Source: Hoeflea_A sp963921345
GTDB lineage: Bacteria > Pseudomonadota > Alphaproteobacteria > Rhizobiales > Rhizobiaceae
Assembly (NCBI GenBank): GCA_963921345.3
Contig: CAWUFE020000003.1
Location: 218,390-282,389, forward strand
DNA: 64,000 nt
Direction: 5' to 3'
The notes under the pieces were generated by a model. The model ran no database searches, had not been told where the DNA came from, and saw nothing but the letters and a program-made list of their open reading frames with translations. Positions 43,749-52,661 of this stretch are shown piece by piece. The first letter of the stretch is position 1. Each line of letters begins with the position of its first letter. A program made the position numbers and the translations under genes.

Positions 43749-43759
43749 TGGTGCCTCCT

Positions 43760-44737
43760 TCAGGTTTCCATGCCGGCGACGGCGGCGGTGATGTCGGTGG
43801 CGGCGATCGCGCCTCGGCCGTCGGCGCGGGCGATCATGAAGGCGCTGGCCAGAAGCCGGCGCAGCGCGTGCAGGCCACCGGGGGCCGACACCGCCGTGCG
43901 GGCGGCCTTGCGCTCGGCCGAAGCAGGCGTGCGCTCCAGAACCGTCGAAAGCAGCCGCGCCACATCGTCCTGGTTCGGCTGGCCGAGGCGCACGCGCATG
44001 CCGAGGCGACCGTCCACCTGCGGACAGCGCGACAGCGTCATGCGGATCGTGTCGTCACCGACCAGCGCCAGGCCGCAGCCCGACAGGTCGCGCAGGTCCC
44101 TGAGAGCGTCCAGGAGCCGCGCACCAAGGCGCTGGGCCTCATCCACCGCCAGCAGCGCCTGACGGCCCTCCAGGCGCTCCAGAATGGCGTCCTCGGCGGC
44201 AAGCGCCGATCCGTAGCGCCCGGCAATGCCCAGCGCCCGGCACACCCGGCCATAGAGACCGGAAAGCGAGTTGACGCCCGAGGTCACCGTCACCAGGTGA
44301 ACACCCGCCCTCGTGGCGGCATAGCGCGCCAGGGCATGGCTCTTGCCCGAACCCGAACGGCCGCAGATGAGCACCACTTCACCGGTTGCGTGGGCATGGG
44401 CAAGCGCCGCCATGACGCTATCGGTGAGGCCGAGGTCCGCATGCACGTCTAGCCGCGCCGGCGACAGCGTCAGGGCGCGACCTTCCGCACGGGTCTGCAG
44501 CCAGGTCTCGGCCTTGGCCGTGACGGCCGGGTTGTCGCCCCGGTAGTCGCCACGCAGCCAGCGGTAGAGCGTCGTGTCGCTGACGCCGATCCCGGCGGCC
44601 GCATCTTTCTGGCTGAGCCCGTGATCGGCCGTCTCGGCCGAAACGGCGGCGCGGACACGATCCATCCACGTCAGGTCCTCCTGACGCACCAGCGTGCTGT
44701 CGCTGTCCGGGTGCAGGCGTGTGACGGCTTCGCTCAT
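43760..44737 (-). CDS. MuB-like transposition ATPase
   Basis: 325 codons from ATG 44737 (ATGA overlap with the upstream gene). An N-terminal helix-turn-helix (GLSQKDAAAGIGVSDTTLYR) is followed by a AAA+ domain with Walker A (LICGRSGSGKSHALARY), Walker B (QALLAVDEAQRLGARLLDAL) and a sensor region (CGLALVGDDTIRMTL). MuB binds target DNA and delivers it to MuA. All ATPase motifs are present. Confidence 0.9.
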   Translation of the reverse strand: MSEAVTRLHPDSDSTLVRQEDLTWMDRVRAAVSAETADHGLSQKDAAAGIGVSDTTLYRWLRGDYRGDNPAVTAKAETWLQTRAEGRALTLSPARLDVHADLGLTDSVMAALAHAHATGEVVLICGRSGSGKSHALARYAATRAGVHLVTVTSGVNSLSGLYGRVCRALGIAGRYGSALAAEDAILERLEGRQALLAVDEAQRLGARLLDALRDLRDLSGCGLALVGDDTIRMTLSRCPQVDGRLGMRVRLGQPNQDDVARLLSTVLERTPASAERKAARTAVSAPGGLHALRRLLASAFMIARADGRGAIAATDITAAVAGMET

Positions 44738-45309
44738 GAGTGGCGCTCCCCATCCGTGTCCTGCGGCCGCATCGCCTCCTGTGCAGGCGTGCAGCGTTCG
44801 CGGATTTTCGCGGAGACGGTGCCCGGATAATCGTACATCAGAAGAGGCTCGGCCTCGTTCAGGAAGTCGCTCCATATCCGCAGGCACTGACCCAGAGACA
44901 CGCGATGGTGCTGCCCGTAATGACAGACCCGAAGGATCACGTCATGGAGCACCTGACCCAATCCCGTCACCAAACCCTGGGGGACTTCCGATATGCGCGC
45001 ATAGCCGCCTTCGGCGAACCGCTCGATGACGGTCTCGGGCACGCCGCAGAAGGCAGCAAGATCCGTGTGGGTCACATCCGCCGTCATGACCTGGCGGTAG
45101 ACCCACAGCAGCGTGTCGATCGCGACCTGATCGGGTTTGCCCACAACGTGGCCCAGAACCGGTGCGAGACGCAGGATATCTTCCGGTTGCCGGATCTCGG
45201 CGAGATCGGGAACCCGCGTCCCGGTGCGCTGCGGCGCGGTGAAATTGTCAGTTACGGGCGGCTCTGCCGCCCTTCTCTGCACGGCGGCGCTTCGCTTGCC
45301 TTCGCTCAT
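44734..45309 (-). CDS. Early-operon protein, unknown, between MuA and MuB
   Basis: 191 codons. The first 20 residues (SEGKRSAAVQRRAAEPPV) come from a palindromic element, so the ancestral start was probably farther in. The rest is helical (EDILRLAPVLGHVVGKPDQV, ADVTHTDLAAFCGVPETVIE with a possible helix-turn-helix). Not recognised. Confidence 0.65.
   Translation of the reverse strand: MSEGKRSAAVQRRAAEPPVTDNFTAPQRTGTRVPDLAEIRQPEDILRLAPVLGHVVGKPDQVAIDTLLWVYRQVMTADVTHTDLAAFCGVPETVIERFAEGGYARISEVPQGLVTGLGQVLHDVILRVCHYGQHHRVSLGQCLRIWSDFLNEAEPLLMYDYPGTVSAKIRERCTPAQEAMRPQDTDGERHS
45256..45300 (+). repeat. Prophage palindromic element, copy 5
   Basis: GGGCGGCTCTGCCGCCC, then TTCTCTGCACGGCGGCGC and TTCGCTTGCC. 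It encodes the N-terminus of the 191-codon protein. Confidence 0.85.
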
Positions 45310-47258
45310 GATTGGTTCTCCTCCAGATAGAGTTTCTTGCAGGCGGCCATGAACGCTCCACCGGCTTCGACTGCGGCCGGGTTCTCAAGCCCGGCGGTCT
45401 TGACTGGCTCGACCCAGAACACGCCGTTGTCGAGAAGATCGAGCAGCGCTTCCAGGCTGGCGACGCTCAACTGTGCGGGCGAGACCACCCGCAGCCCGAG
45501 CGCGTTCAGGGCCAGAAGGTCGATGTCGGCGTGGCTGAGTTCGAATTCGACACGCCGCGCCTCGATGCGCCGCAAGAGGTCGGTCTTGTCCGGCATTGCT
45601 GCGTCGCGCGCGTTTGCCGCCCTGGCGGCCTGTTTCAGCGCCGGGGTCTCATGCGCCTCGCCGGGTCGGGGCAATGCGATCACGTTGGAGGCTTGCCCGT
45701 CGGCCGCTTCGAGCACGTCGTCCATGGCTAGTTCGGGCCTGTGCTGCTTCTTGAGTGCACGGGCATGGCGGCGGGATTTGCCGTCGGCCTTCTTCGCTGA
45801 AGCTTTCGCATGCGAGGCGATCGTCGCCTGGTTGCCACCGCTGCGCTCGGGATCCTCGGCCATGAACAGGAACGTGCCGTCCAGCGCGAACACGAACAGC
45901 CGGGCCGGATCGGCCGGATCGAGACGAACCTCAACCCGCTCGCCGACACGCCTGCCCATTTCAGGCGCGATTTAGTTGATCCATTGAATGGTGATACCGT
46001 TCTTGCCGATCGTGCGGCGACCGCCTTCCACGGCCGGCTCAGCCAGCAGCGCATCAAGCAGGCGCGGATCGGCGATCTGCCGCAACGGCGATGTCCATCC
46101 CGCCATGCGGGCAAAAGGGCTTTCTCCCGTGGTGCCATGCTCACGGCGGCCATAGACCGCGTCGCACCACTGATCGCACTTTCTCTGAAGCTCGGCACCG
46201 GTCAACTGGATGTCGAAGGTTTCGCGCTCATCCCTGCCGCGCCTCTGGGCGAACGACTTCTTCGCCTCGATCTTCTTGCGATCGGCCACGCTATGCCCGG
46301 TGAAACCCGGCAGGTGGGCGAAGAGGTCGCGCGTCAGCGTGCCGAAGAAGCGCTCGATGAACGGCTTCGCCTCGGGCGTGTAGGGCGGGCAGACGTCATG
46401 GACGATGCCGAGATCGGCAAGCACCCGCGTCAGGTGCTTCGAGGTGTAGTCCTTGCCCTCGTCGGTGCGCACGGTCCCCGCCACGCCCCAGTCGATCAGG
46501 CAGCGCCGCAGAAGCGCGCAGATCGCCACCGCGCGGCTTACCGGCACCACCAACACCTTCGTGCGGCGCGACCACACGTCGATCGCCCCGACGATCACAT
46601 GCCGGCCGTCGGTACACAGAACGTCCGCCGGGGTGGAATCCAGTTCCCACAGCGCGTTGGGCGCGTCTACGCCGGCTTCCCGGTTGCCCAGCGCCGGGCC
46701 CCTGCGCGACCGGTGGCCGTCCGGATCCGACACGGCAGAAAGCGCGCGGGCATTGGCGGGATCGGCGCGCCAGGCCTGCAGCCAGCGCTGCAGCGCCCGC
46801 CTGGACGGGGCCTCGCCGTAACGGGCCTGAAGCACCCGCTGCACATGCGGCGCGGTCAGGTGGGGCCCGTGCTCGTAGACCAGCGCCTCGACACAGTCGC
46901 GCATCTCGCCGCCCGTCAGCGGACCGCAACGGCCACGGCCGGGACGGTCGATCAGAACGCCAAGCCGTGCGTCGGATGAAAGGCCCCGGCAGGCAAGACG
47001 CCAGCGGCGCAGGGTGTGCGGCGAGACGCCGGCAGACCGCGCGACTTGCGCGTCGGCATCGGCCTGGGGCGTACCCGTGGCCACCAGACGCTCGGCCCGC
47101 GCCACCGCATCCAGACGCGAACGGGCGCGCGCAAGGGCGGCGTCAGACGACGCCGTGACCGGCGCAGGCTTCTGTACCGGGGTATGCGGGGAGGTTGCAG
47201 AGGCTTCTGCGACCCGGTCTTGCTGCGATGGGGACAATTTGAGGGAGCGTCGGATCAA
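45306..47258 (-). pseudogene. MuA-like transposase with in-frame TAA
   Basis: 650 codons in one frame, broken by TAA at 45972-45974. The N-terminal part (428 codons) has helix-turn-helix segments (QVARSAGVSPHTLRRWRLAC), then the DDE core NALWELDSTPADVLCTDGRH (Asp), VRTDEGKDYTSKHL (Asp) and YTPEAKPFIERFFGTLTRDL (Glu). The beta-barrel domain begins at IGKNGITIQWIN, followed by the stop, then IAPEMGRRVGERVEVRLDPA and the C-terminal domain that normally contacts MuB. The stop replaces a position usually Tyr in the family (YIAPE). The truncated product has the catalytic core but lacks the C-terminal third. Confidence 0.88.
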
Positions 47259-48073
47259 GATGTATCCCCCGAAACCACGCCGGGCGTCACATCCGGCGCG
47301 TCATTTCCCGCCATGTCCGGCGTCTCGATCGTCCCGGCGTCGTGACGATTTGCATGCGCGCCCGGCAGTGCCTGGAGCGCACTGTCGATAAGCCTGATCA
47401 CCGGCTCGGTGCGATCGACGGCGCGATTGACCACCGCCTCAAACGAGGGCACGAGTTTGCGCTGCGCATTGCCGTGCAATGCCGCCGCCGCAATCTTCAG
47501 ATCCTCCCGCTGTGCCGCCATCAGGATGCGCCGGTATCCCTCCTCGATCATCGCCGCGCCCTCCGCGATCTCGGAACGCACGCTGGCGATAATCCGCTTC
47601 GCATTCTCATCGGCGTTCATCTCGGCGTCACGCGCGGCAAGCTCCGCCTTCAGTCGCTCCACCTCGCGTTCGGCCCTGCGCCTGGCACTGCGCTCCTTCA
47701 TCTCGCCACGCAGCCGCTCCACCGACCAGTTGTAGAGCGAGGCCTCGGCAAGAACCGCATCGCCCTCATCCGGCTCCAGCCCCGCCACTTCCGCATGGTG
47801 CGACCAGCTCAGATCGTCCCGGCGGCGGGGCGGTTCGATCCGCCGCGCCACCGAGGCACGGTTCTTCAACGTGCCCAACGGCACATCAAGCTCGGCCGCC
47901 AGCCGACCCATGTCGCCATAGGCCGTTTCGCGCCCCACAATCCAGTCGCCCATCTCCCAGGCAAGGCCGTCGCGCGCGAGCTCCATCTCCCGCTCCCGCG
48001 CCACAATCGCCCGGCCCTCGTCCAGCCATTCCGCATCGATCCGCGCCTTTATCTGTTCACTCGGCTCGATCAT
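47255..48073 (-). CDS. Early-operon protein with coiled coil, unknown
   Basis: 272 codons from ATG 48073 (MIEPSEQIKARIDAEWLDEG). Residues 55-120 look like a DNA-binding module (MGRLAAELDVPLGTLKNRAS), followed by a coiled coil (RRRAEREVERLKAELAARDA). It overlaps muA by ATGA. It may regulate or assist transposition; the family is not recognised. Confidence 0.7.
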   Translation of the reverse strand: MIEPSEQIKARIDAEWLDEGRAIVAREREMELARDGLAWEMGDWIVGRETAYGDMGRLAAELDVPLGTLKNRASVARRIEPPRRRDDLSWSHHAEVAGLEPDEGDAVLAEASLYNWSVERLRGEMKERSARRRAEREVERLKAELAARDAEMNADENAKRIIASVRSEIAEGAAMIEEGYRRILMAAQREDLKIAAAALHGNAQRKLVPSFEAVVNRAVDRTEPVIRLIDSALQALPGAHANRHDAGTIETPDMAGNDAPDVTPGVVSGDTS

Positions 48074-48122
48074 GTCTGCCCTCGTCGTGTGTGGAAATCT
48101 CGCGCCGCCGCATAAACATCGG

Positions 48123-48317
48123 TCAACAACCCCGCCGATCATGCGAAGGGTCACCGGCTGCCCGCATCAAGGCCGGCCATGCTTCACTCAATGGCGTTCC
48201 ATTGAGGATGTGTCGTTCGATCTCGGCGCGAATGGCACGAAGGCGATCCGTGTCCAGGCCCGCAGCGATACGAAAAGACTGCATATGAAGCCGGGCGTTG
48301 TCGGCAGCGGCGGTCAC
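48123..48317 (-). CDS. Small early protein, unknown
   Basis: 64 codons (MTAAADNARLHMQSFRIAAG), overlapping the upstream gene by ATGA. Helical, no family recognised. The following 49 bp to the next gene are the largest gap within this part of the operon. Confidence 0.6.
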   Translation of the reverse strand: MTAAADNARLHMQSFRIAAGLDTDRLRAIRAEIERHILNGTPLSEAWPALMRAAGDPSHDRRGC

Positions 48318-48730
48318 GAAGCATCCCCGTCCGCATCCGGGGGCAAATCACCGGCGGCATCTTCCAGCGCCAGTTCGTAAAGGCCGGCAATCGCCTCGGC
48401 CTTCTCCGCCGGGGTCATCACCATGGCGTTCGAGGAAATCTCGTCCTCAAGCGCCTCGATCACCTCGGTCAGAAGATCAAGATCGAGCGGCGGGGGAACG
48501 GCGCAAGACCCGGCATCATCGATCACAACCATCCGGTTGCTGACGACAACGTTGCCCGAGTTATGCCCCACAACCGCCACGCCTGGAGACTGCAGCGGCA
48601 CCGGCCTCGCGCTGACAGCACCGAACATCGCCTTGAAAGACATGGCATCCGCGAGACCCGCCACCATCTCGTAACTAACCGAACCATCCGGCAACACAAA
48701 TTCGTATTCGCGGAAACACCGACCCATCAC
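48314..48730 (-). CDS. Early-operon protein, unknown
   Basis: 138 codons, ATGA overlaps at both ends. A beta-rich first half (VLPDGSVSYEMVAGLADAMS) and an acidic helical C-terminus (LTEVIEALEDEISSNAMVMT). Not recognised. Confidence 0.65.
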   Translation of the reverse strand: MMGRCFREYEFVLPDGSVSYEMVAGLADAMSFKAMFGAVSARPVPLQSPGVAVVGHNSGNVVVSNRMVVIDDAGSCAVPPPLDLDLLTEVIEALEDEISSNAMVMTPAEKAEAIAGLYELALEDAAGDLPPDADGDAS

Positions 48731-49128
48731 GCCGACCCTCCGCTATCACGCCGCACAACCGTCCCGTCCACCTTGCGCTTGAAATGCGGATCACGAAGAC
48801 GCGAACGCTTCTGCGTCTCCAATCCAAGACGCTTCGCACGAAGGCGCTTCACCTTGGCAATGGCGCTGAAATCCGATGGCCGCTTACGACCTGGACGCTT
48901 CAACCCGAACGTCTTGATGCGGTGACACCGCTCATGAAGCGGATAACAGTTCTCACCATCATCATCCGATCCACCCAAAGCCAGCGGGATCTCGTGATCG
49001 ATCTCGAAAGGCTCGCCGGCACTTATTTCCTCATGGCAGAAACCACACACGCCACCATGGGAAAGGAAGATGCGCTTGCGACGCGCAGGCGTCATCGAAC
49101 GGCGAGGCGTCTTCACCATTGCCATCAC
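48727..49128 (-). CDS. HNH endonuclease
   Basis: 133 codons. GVCGFCHEEISAGEPFEIDH, then EIPLALGGSDDDGENCYPLH and ERCHRIKT give the CxxC...DH...N...H.xCH.xK pattern of HNH nucleases with a structural zinc site. A basic C-terminus follows. In phages such enzymes assist packaging or act as homing nucleases; here it lies in the early operon next to the cro-like gene. Confidence 0.85.
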   Translation of the reverse strand: MMAMVKTPRRSMTPARRKRIFLSHGGVCGFCHEEISAGEPFEIDHEIPLALGGSDDDGENCYPLHERCHRIKTFGLKRPGRKRPSDFSAIAKVKRLRAKRLGLETQKRSRLRDPHFKRKVDGTVVRRDSGGSA

Positions 49129-49385
49129 GCAGCCTCCTTCGAGGCAGGTGAACCAGGGGACGGCTCAGGACGGGGGATGTCAGAAGGCCAAGGCGTACTA
49201 GAAGGCCAAAGGTTTGAAACCTCTTGGATGACACGGGCTTCGCGTCGGGTAGTGATGTCGCGACCTGCTCTTAGGCGATCATAGACATCGCCACTTCCCG
49301 CAGTGAGCCGGGAGATCGTTCTAGGGCTTCGCCCGAGAGACTCGGCTAGCGCCTCAAAAAGTTTGACAAGCGGTGTGTGCTCCAT
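49125..49385 (-). CDS. Cro/Ner-like DNA-binding protein
   Basis: 86 codons from ATG 49385. LVKLFEALAESLGRSPRTIS, then RLTAGSGDVYDRLRAGRDIT, is a compact helix-turn-helix domain. First gene of the leftward early operon and divergent from the repressor, the position of ner in Mu. It presumably down-regulates early and repressor promoters. Its C-terminus is proline-rich (STPWPSDIPRPEPSPGSPAS). Confidence 0.7.
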   Translation of the reverse strand: MEHTPLVKLFEALAESLGRSPRTISRLTAGSGDVYDRLRAGRDITTRREARVIQEVSNLWPSSTPWPSDIPRPEPSPGSPASKEAA

Positions 49386-49386
49386 A

Positions 49387-49447
49387 GGGCGCAATGTGCC
49401 CTGTTTGGCACACCATGTCAAGATGATATGCGCCACCAATGGCGCAT
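49387..49447. promoter_or_regulatory. Divergent operator region between repressor and early operon
   Basis: Contains a perfect dyad ATGCGCCA-CCAA-TGGCGCAT (49428-49447) and a partly symmetric GGGCGCAATGTGCCC (49387-49401). A related half-site GGCACACCA lies between them. Repeated TGGCGC/GTGCC half-sites suggest binding sites for the S24 repressor and the Cro-like protein. Confidence 0.6.
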
Positions 49448-49482
49448 GGCGGATTCCTCAAGATCGTGCTAATTGGAGCACT

Positions 49483-50301
49483 ATGTCAGAGCATACGCAG
49501 CTAGCTGAGTTCATAAGGAAGGCGGTTTCCGCTCGAAATTCCTCCATCCGTGCATTAGCATCGTCAATTGGCCTACCTCACAGAAGCGTCCAGAATGTTC
49601 TTGACGGAAAAGAACCAAAGGTAGGGCGGGCCGCCGAAATCGCTCGCGCCCTTGGCCTTGAATTCTATATTGGGCCGCCTCGCAATGTTGCCGAATTCTC
49701 AGAAACGCGCGGCTACGACCCCACCATTGATGACGCAGACTATGTCATGGTGCCACGGCTGCCGGTGCAATTGGCCGCCGGTCACGGAGCCGTGGCCCCG
49801 GATGGGGAAAAACCTGTCGAACTCCTCGCTTTCCGCCGGGAGTGGATGGAGCGCAACGGGCTGCTGCCGGGGAAAGTCAGTGCCGTGGTGGTCACGGGCG
49901 ACAGTATGACCCCCACCTTGGCAGATGGCGACACCATTCTTGTCGACCATCAGCGTGACGAGGCGCGGCAAGGGCGTATCTTTGCCGTGCGGCGAGGACG
50001 CGATCTTCTGGTCAAGCGCATGCAGGAAGAGCCGGTAGGCGGCTGGATGCTGACCAGCGACAATGAGGAATACGCGCCGATCGGCACGGGAACTGATTTC
50101 GCGGTCATAGGAGAGATTGTCTGGCGGGGTGCATGGCTTGGCGAGAAGAGGGCAAGCAAGAAACAGATTTGCGACATGCTCCAGTTGTTTGAGACGATGG
50201 CCCAGCATAGGGTGGATTCGGGCGAAGCGGCCAATCTCGATGAGGCGATTTCAGCCATAGCAGCGGAAATGGCCGAAGCGGGTATTTCTGATGACGATTA
50301 A
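49483..50301 (+). CDS. S24/LexA-type phage repressor
   Basis: 272 codons. The ATG at 49483 is chosen because TTGGAGCAC lies just upstream; the longer frame to 49303 crosses the operator and the cro-like gene. An N-terminal helix-turn-helix (IRALASSIGLPHRSVQNVLD) is followed by a C-terminal peptidase domain with the Ser of VVTGDSMTPTLADGDTILVD and the Lys of RDLLVKRMQ. It keeps the prophage silent and may self-cleave on RecA activation. An extra helical tail of about 45 residues (QLFETMAQHRVDSGEAANLD) is unusual. Confidence 0.9.
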   Translation: MSEHTQLAEFIRKAVSARNSSIRALASSIGLPHRSVQNVLDGKEPKVGRAAEIARALGLEFYIGPPRNVAEFSETRGYDPTIDDADYVMVPRLPVQLAAGHGAVAPDGEKPVELLAFRREWMERNGLLPGKVSAVVVTGDSMTPTLADGDTILVDHQRDEARQGRIFAVRRGRDLLVKRMQEEPVGGWMLTSDNEEYAPIGTGTDFAVIGEIVWRGAWLGEKRASKKQICDMLQLFETMAQHRVDSGEAANLDEAISAIAAEMAEAGISDDD

Positions 50302-50423
50302 GACTGACTACTCGATGTGCAAGAACTGCGGATAACGGACGAAGTGCGCAAGCCGTTGAACGAGGTGTGATAGAAAGGTCAGCAAAAAATTAAAGCAGCT
50401 TCAAGCTTTAGAGGGAAATTAGT

Positions 50424-51104
50424 ATGAGAACTGTCGTCTCAGCAATGTTAGTGGTTCTGCTTAATGTGTGCGTCGCGCATTCGCAGATTTTCGAAAAATA
50501 CGGAATTCGGAAATGTCGTTCCAAAGTGCCTGTTGGTGATGTGTACATTCTCACAAAGGAAGGTTGGTTGCCAAATACTGACGTGTCATTCAAAAAACTT
50601 GTCGAGGCAGAACGACGAATTCCGAAGAAAAGATTCGAAACACCCTATTTGATTAAGATAGAGGCGGAACTCGGCAAAAAGTTCAAACGCACCGACATTC
50701 AAAGAGCCGAAATAGTGGACTGCAGAACTGGCGAAGTAAAGAAGAACATGAACGGCAGCGAGGCAACACAAGCATATAACAAGTTCTATTCAAGTCGAAC
50801 GGTTTCAACACCCGAATTGAGAAATTTCAATTACTCTTTCAGAAGACGTGGATTTTGGTTTTTCCGCTGTGGCTATACGGGCAATTTCGGACGGCATTTC
50901 CTTTACTCGAACGAAGGTGAAGATTTTCTTGCTGAGGCTCTTAACTTGAAGGTTAAGGCGCATGCTGACTCAGTTCATGAGTACAGAAAAAGCATTTTGG
51001 TCCCAATAAATGCCGACTATTTGAATTCAACAAAAATGACGGATCGCAATGTGTCTATGTTAGAGCGATTTCGAAAGACAGAACTCGCAAATCAATACGA
51101 TTGA
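50424..51104 (+). CDS. AT-rich cargo gene 1, predicted secreted protein
   Basis: 226 codons. An N-terminal signal peptide (MRTVVSAMLVVLLNVCVAHS) is followed by a lysine-rich, probably periplasmic domain (KRFETPYLIKIEAELGKKFK). No family recognised. Base composition is clearly more AT-rich than the phage genes around it, and the strand follows the repressor. Likely expressed in the lysogen and acquired separately. Confidence 0.75.
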   Translation: MRTVVSAMLVVLLNVCVAHSQIFEKYGIRKCRSKVPVGDVYILTKEGWLPNTDVSFKKLVEAERRIPKKRFETPYLIKIEAELGKKFKRTDIQRAEIVDCRTGEVKKNMNGSEATQAYNKFYSSRTVSTPELRNFNYSFRRRGFWFFRCGYTGNFGRHFLYSNEGEDFLAEALNLKVKAHADSVHEYRKSILVPINADYLNSTKMTDRNVSMLERFRKTELANQYD

Positions 51105-51137
51105 ATATAGTGAACTTAGGAGACAATTAACCACATA

Positions 51138-51821
51138 ATGGCAAGCTCTCTTCTCAATGACCTGATGAAATTGGTGCCTTCTTTTTGGAGAGGAATTATG
51201 TGGCCGATCGTTCAGCAAAATATAAAAAACTCCGAGATTTTGACCGGCAATTTGGGTTTGATTCTGATCGCCGGTTTTGCATACGCGTTCTGTCAAAACG
51301 CGACAAAAAATGCGGAAATGGCAGTAGATGTGACGATTTTAAGCACTTTTGCATTTCTTGTCCCTTCTATTTTTGTTTTTTGGTGCGCGGCGACCTTGAT
51401 GTGTAGGCTATTAAATATTTCAGATGACCATATTGGTGTCGCTGTATCCCAATACATTGTCTTGTGGATCAGTAATTTGTTTTTGCTAGTATTATACAAC
51501 CGAATTGCATTTACTTTGGGCGCACCTGGCGGATGGGAAGTATGGGTTTACGGGGAACAATGTGATACACACAGTTGGAATAATTGCAAACTTAATTGGA
51601 TCCGTATGATGGTGGCATCGTTATTTGCCTCAGTTCTATCTTTGATAATTTTCCTTTTCGGGATGCGGCCAATTTTTAGATGGATGGCACCAAAGGCTAT
51701 ACAAGAACAGTTCTCCGCATATCCCGAGTTCGGCGTCAACAGATGTGCTAAGAACGTCGCTTGGATAAGCGGGATGTTCGTTGTGCTCGCAGTCATGAAT
51801 GCGTTCTTTCACTTTATGTAG
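51138..51821 (+). CDS. AT-rich cargo gene 2, polytopic membrane protein
   Basis: 227 codons, 33 bp after the previous gene. About five hydrophobic helices are visible: ILTGNLGLILIAGFAYAFCQ, STFAFLVPSIFVFWCAATLM, SQYIVLWISNLFLLVLYNRI, MVASLFASVLSLIIFLFGMR and AWISGMFVVLAVMNAFFHFM. Not recognised. Together with the upstream secreted protein it could alter the lysogen's envelope, for example superinfection exclusion; this is inference from position only. Confidence 0.75.
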   Translation: MASSLLNDLMKLVPSFWRGIMWPIVQQNIKNSEILTGNLGLILIAGFAYAFCQNATKNAEMAVDVTILSTFAFLVPSIFVFWCAATLMCRLLNISDDHIGVAVSQYIVLWISNLFLLVLYNRIAFTLGAPGGWEVWVYGEQCDTHSWNNCKLNWIRMMVASLFASVLSLIIFLFGMRPIFRWMAPKAIQEQFSAYPEFGVNRCAKNVAWISGMFVVLAVMNAFFHFM

Positions 51822-51920
51822 TTCGCACTGCAACCGTAGGAGTTGCCGTATCCGAGCAGGTCTAGGATCTTTAGTTCGTCTATAAAGGCGTAGCAGCTTT
51901 TCGACTTCGTAGTATGCCAT
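51822..51920 (-). pseudogene. Possible remnant gene truncated by the cargo cassette
   Basis: The minus strand reads MAYYEVEKLLRLYRRTKDPR, then RIRQLLRLQCELHKVKERIH, charged and protein-like. The frame continues upstream through EIARTNIERARTGKDDVDQR. It runs in the direction of the lysis genes and loses its character exactly where the cargo gene ends. It may be the stump of a lysis-block gene cut by cassette insertion. Confidence 0.3.
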
Positions 51921-52026
51921 GAAGCCCTGTTGGCGCTGGTCGACGTCGTCCTTGCCTGTCCTTGCCCGTTCGATATTGGTGCGGGCGATTTCAGGTTCCC
52001 TCTGGCTTGTGCCTTGACCTGGTCTT

Positions 52027-52464
52027 CTATTGCCCGGCGGTTTTCCTGATGATGCTCAACAGGGTTTCCTCGCTGAGCCCGACCAGGTTGAGTTTGCTCT
52101 GTCGCAGGAATTCCTGGACCTGCCGCGCCAGGTTTTCTTCCCTGCGGCGGTCGTTGGTAATGCGGGCCTTGTAGACCTTGCTGACGGAGACCAGAGCGTC
52201 AATGTCGGCATAGCTGGTATGGTGCTCGACGCGGCTGTCGTGCGTCGTGTTTTCCAGTGTGCGCAGCACGTCCAGCGCGGTAAAGCTGAGCGTGTCTGGT
52301 CCCTTGAGGGGAGCGCCGGACGTGACGGCGGCCTTTGCGATGGAACCCGCTGTTGTTGCGCGATGAACAGCCTGTTTCAGGATTCCGGGACTGCCCCCGG
52401 CGGATGAACCCGCTGTTATTGCGGTGCCGCCGAGAAGCCTGAGAAATCCGCGCCTGCTTGTCAT
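52027..52464 (-). CDS. Lysis-block protein with twin-arginine signal
   Basis: 145 codons. MTSRRGFLRLLGGTAITAGS has the SRRGFLR motif of Tat export signals. The mature part is helical (KVYKARITNDRRREENLARQ). It overlaps the Rz1-like gene by ATGA. Its function in the phage is unknown; an exported lysis accessory is possible. Confidence 0.7.
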   Translation of the reverse strand: MTSRRGFLRLLGGTAITAGSSAGGSPGILKQAVHRATTAGSIAKAAVTSGAPLKGPDTLSFTALDVLRTLENTTHDSRVEHHTSYADIDALVSVSKVYKARITNDRRREENLARQVQEFLRQSKLNLVGLSEETLLSIIRKTAGQ

Positions 52465-52661
52465 TTTCGTTTTCCGCAGGTTGCGTTGAAGACGTCGAGG
52501 AATGTCGCGCCTTCCCGTTTCGACTGTTCGGTATCGTCGCGGCTGTATGTTGGCAGGGCCGGTCTGAGCGCATCGCAGGCGGCTCCGGTGCCTGGTTTGG
52601 TGGTGCAGCAGCCTGCCAGCAGGCTTGCGGCAAGCGCTACGGCAATGACGCTGTTATTCAT
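52461..52661 (-). CDS. Rz1-like outer-membrane spanin lipoprotein
   Basis: 66 codons from ATG 52661. Signal and lipobox MNNSVIAVALAASLLAGCCT (LLAGC), then a small cysteine-containing domain (DALRPALPTYSRDD). Its start overlaps the Rz-like gene by 8 bp. Spanins join inner and outer membranes at the last lysis step. Confidence 0.7.
   Translation of the reverse strand: MNNSVIAVALAASLLAGCCTTKPGTGAACDALRPALPTYSRDDTEQSKREGATFLDVFNATCGKRK

Noticed and set aside
16560..45974. Stop-codon reassignment, suggested by several in-frame TAG/TAA codons
   Set aside because: TAG, TAA and TGA all end clearly intact genes in this window, and the interrupted genes are mobile or decaying. Simple nonsense mutation explains them.
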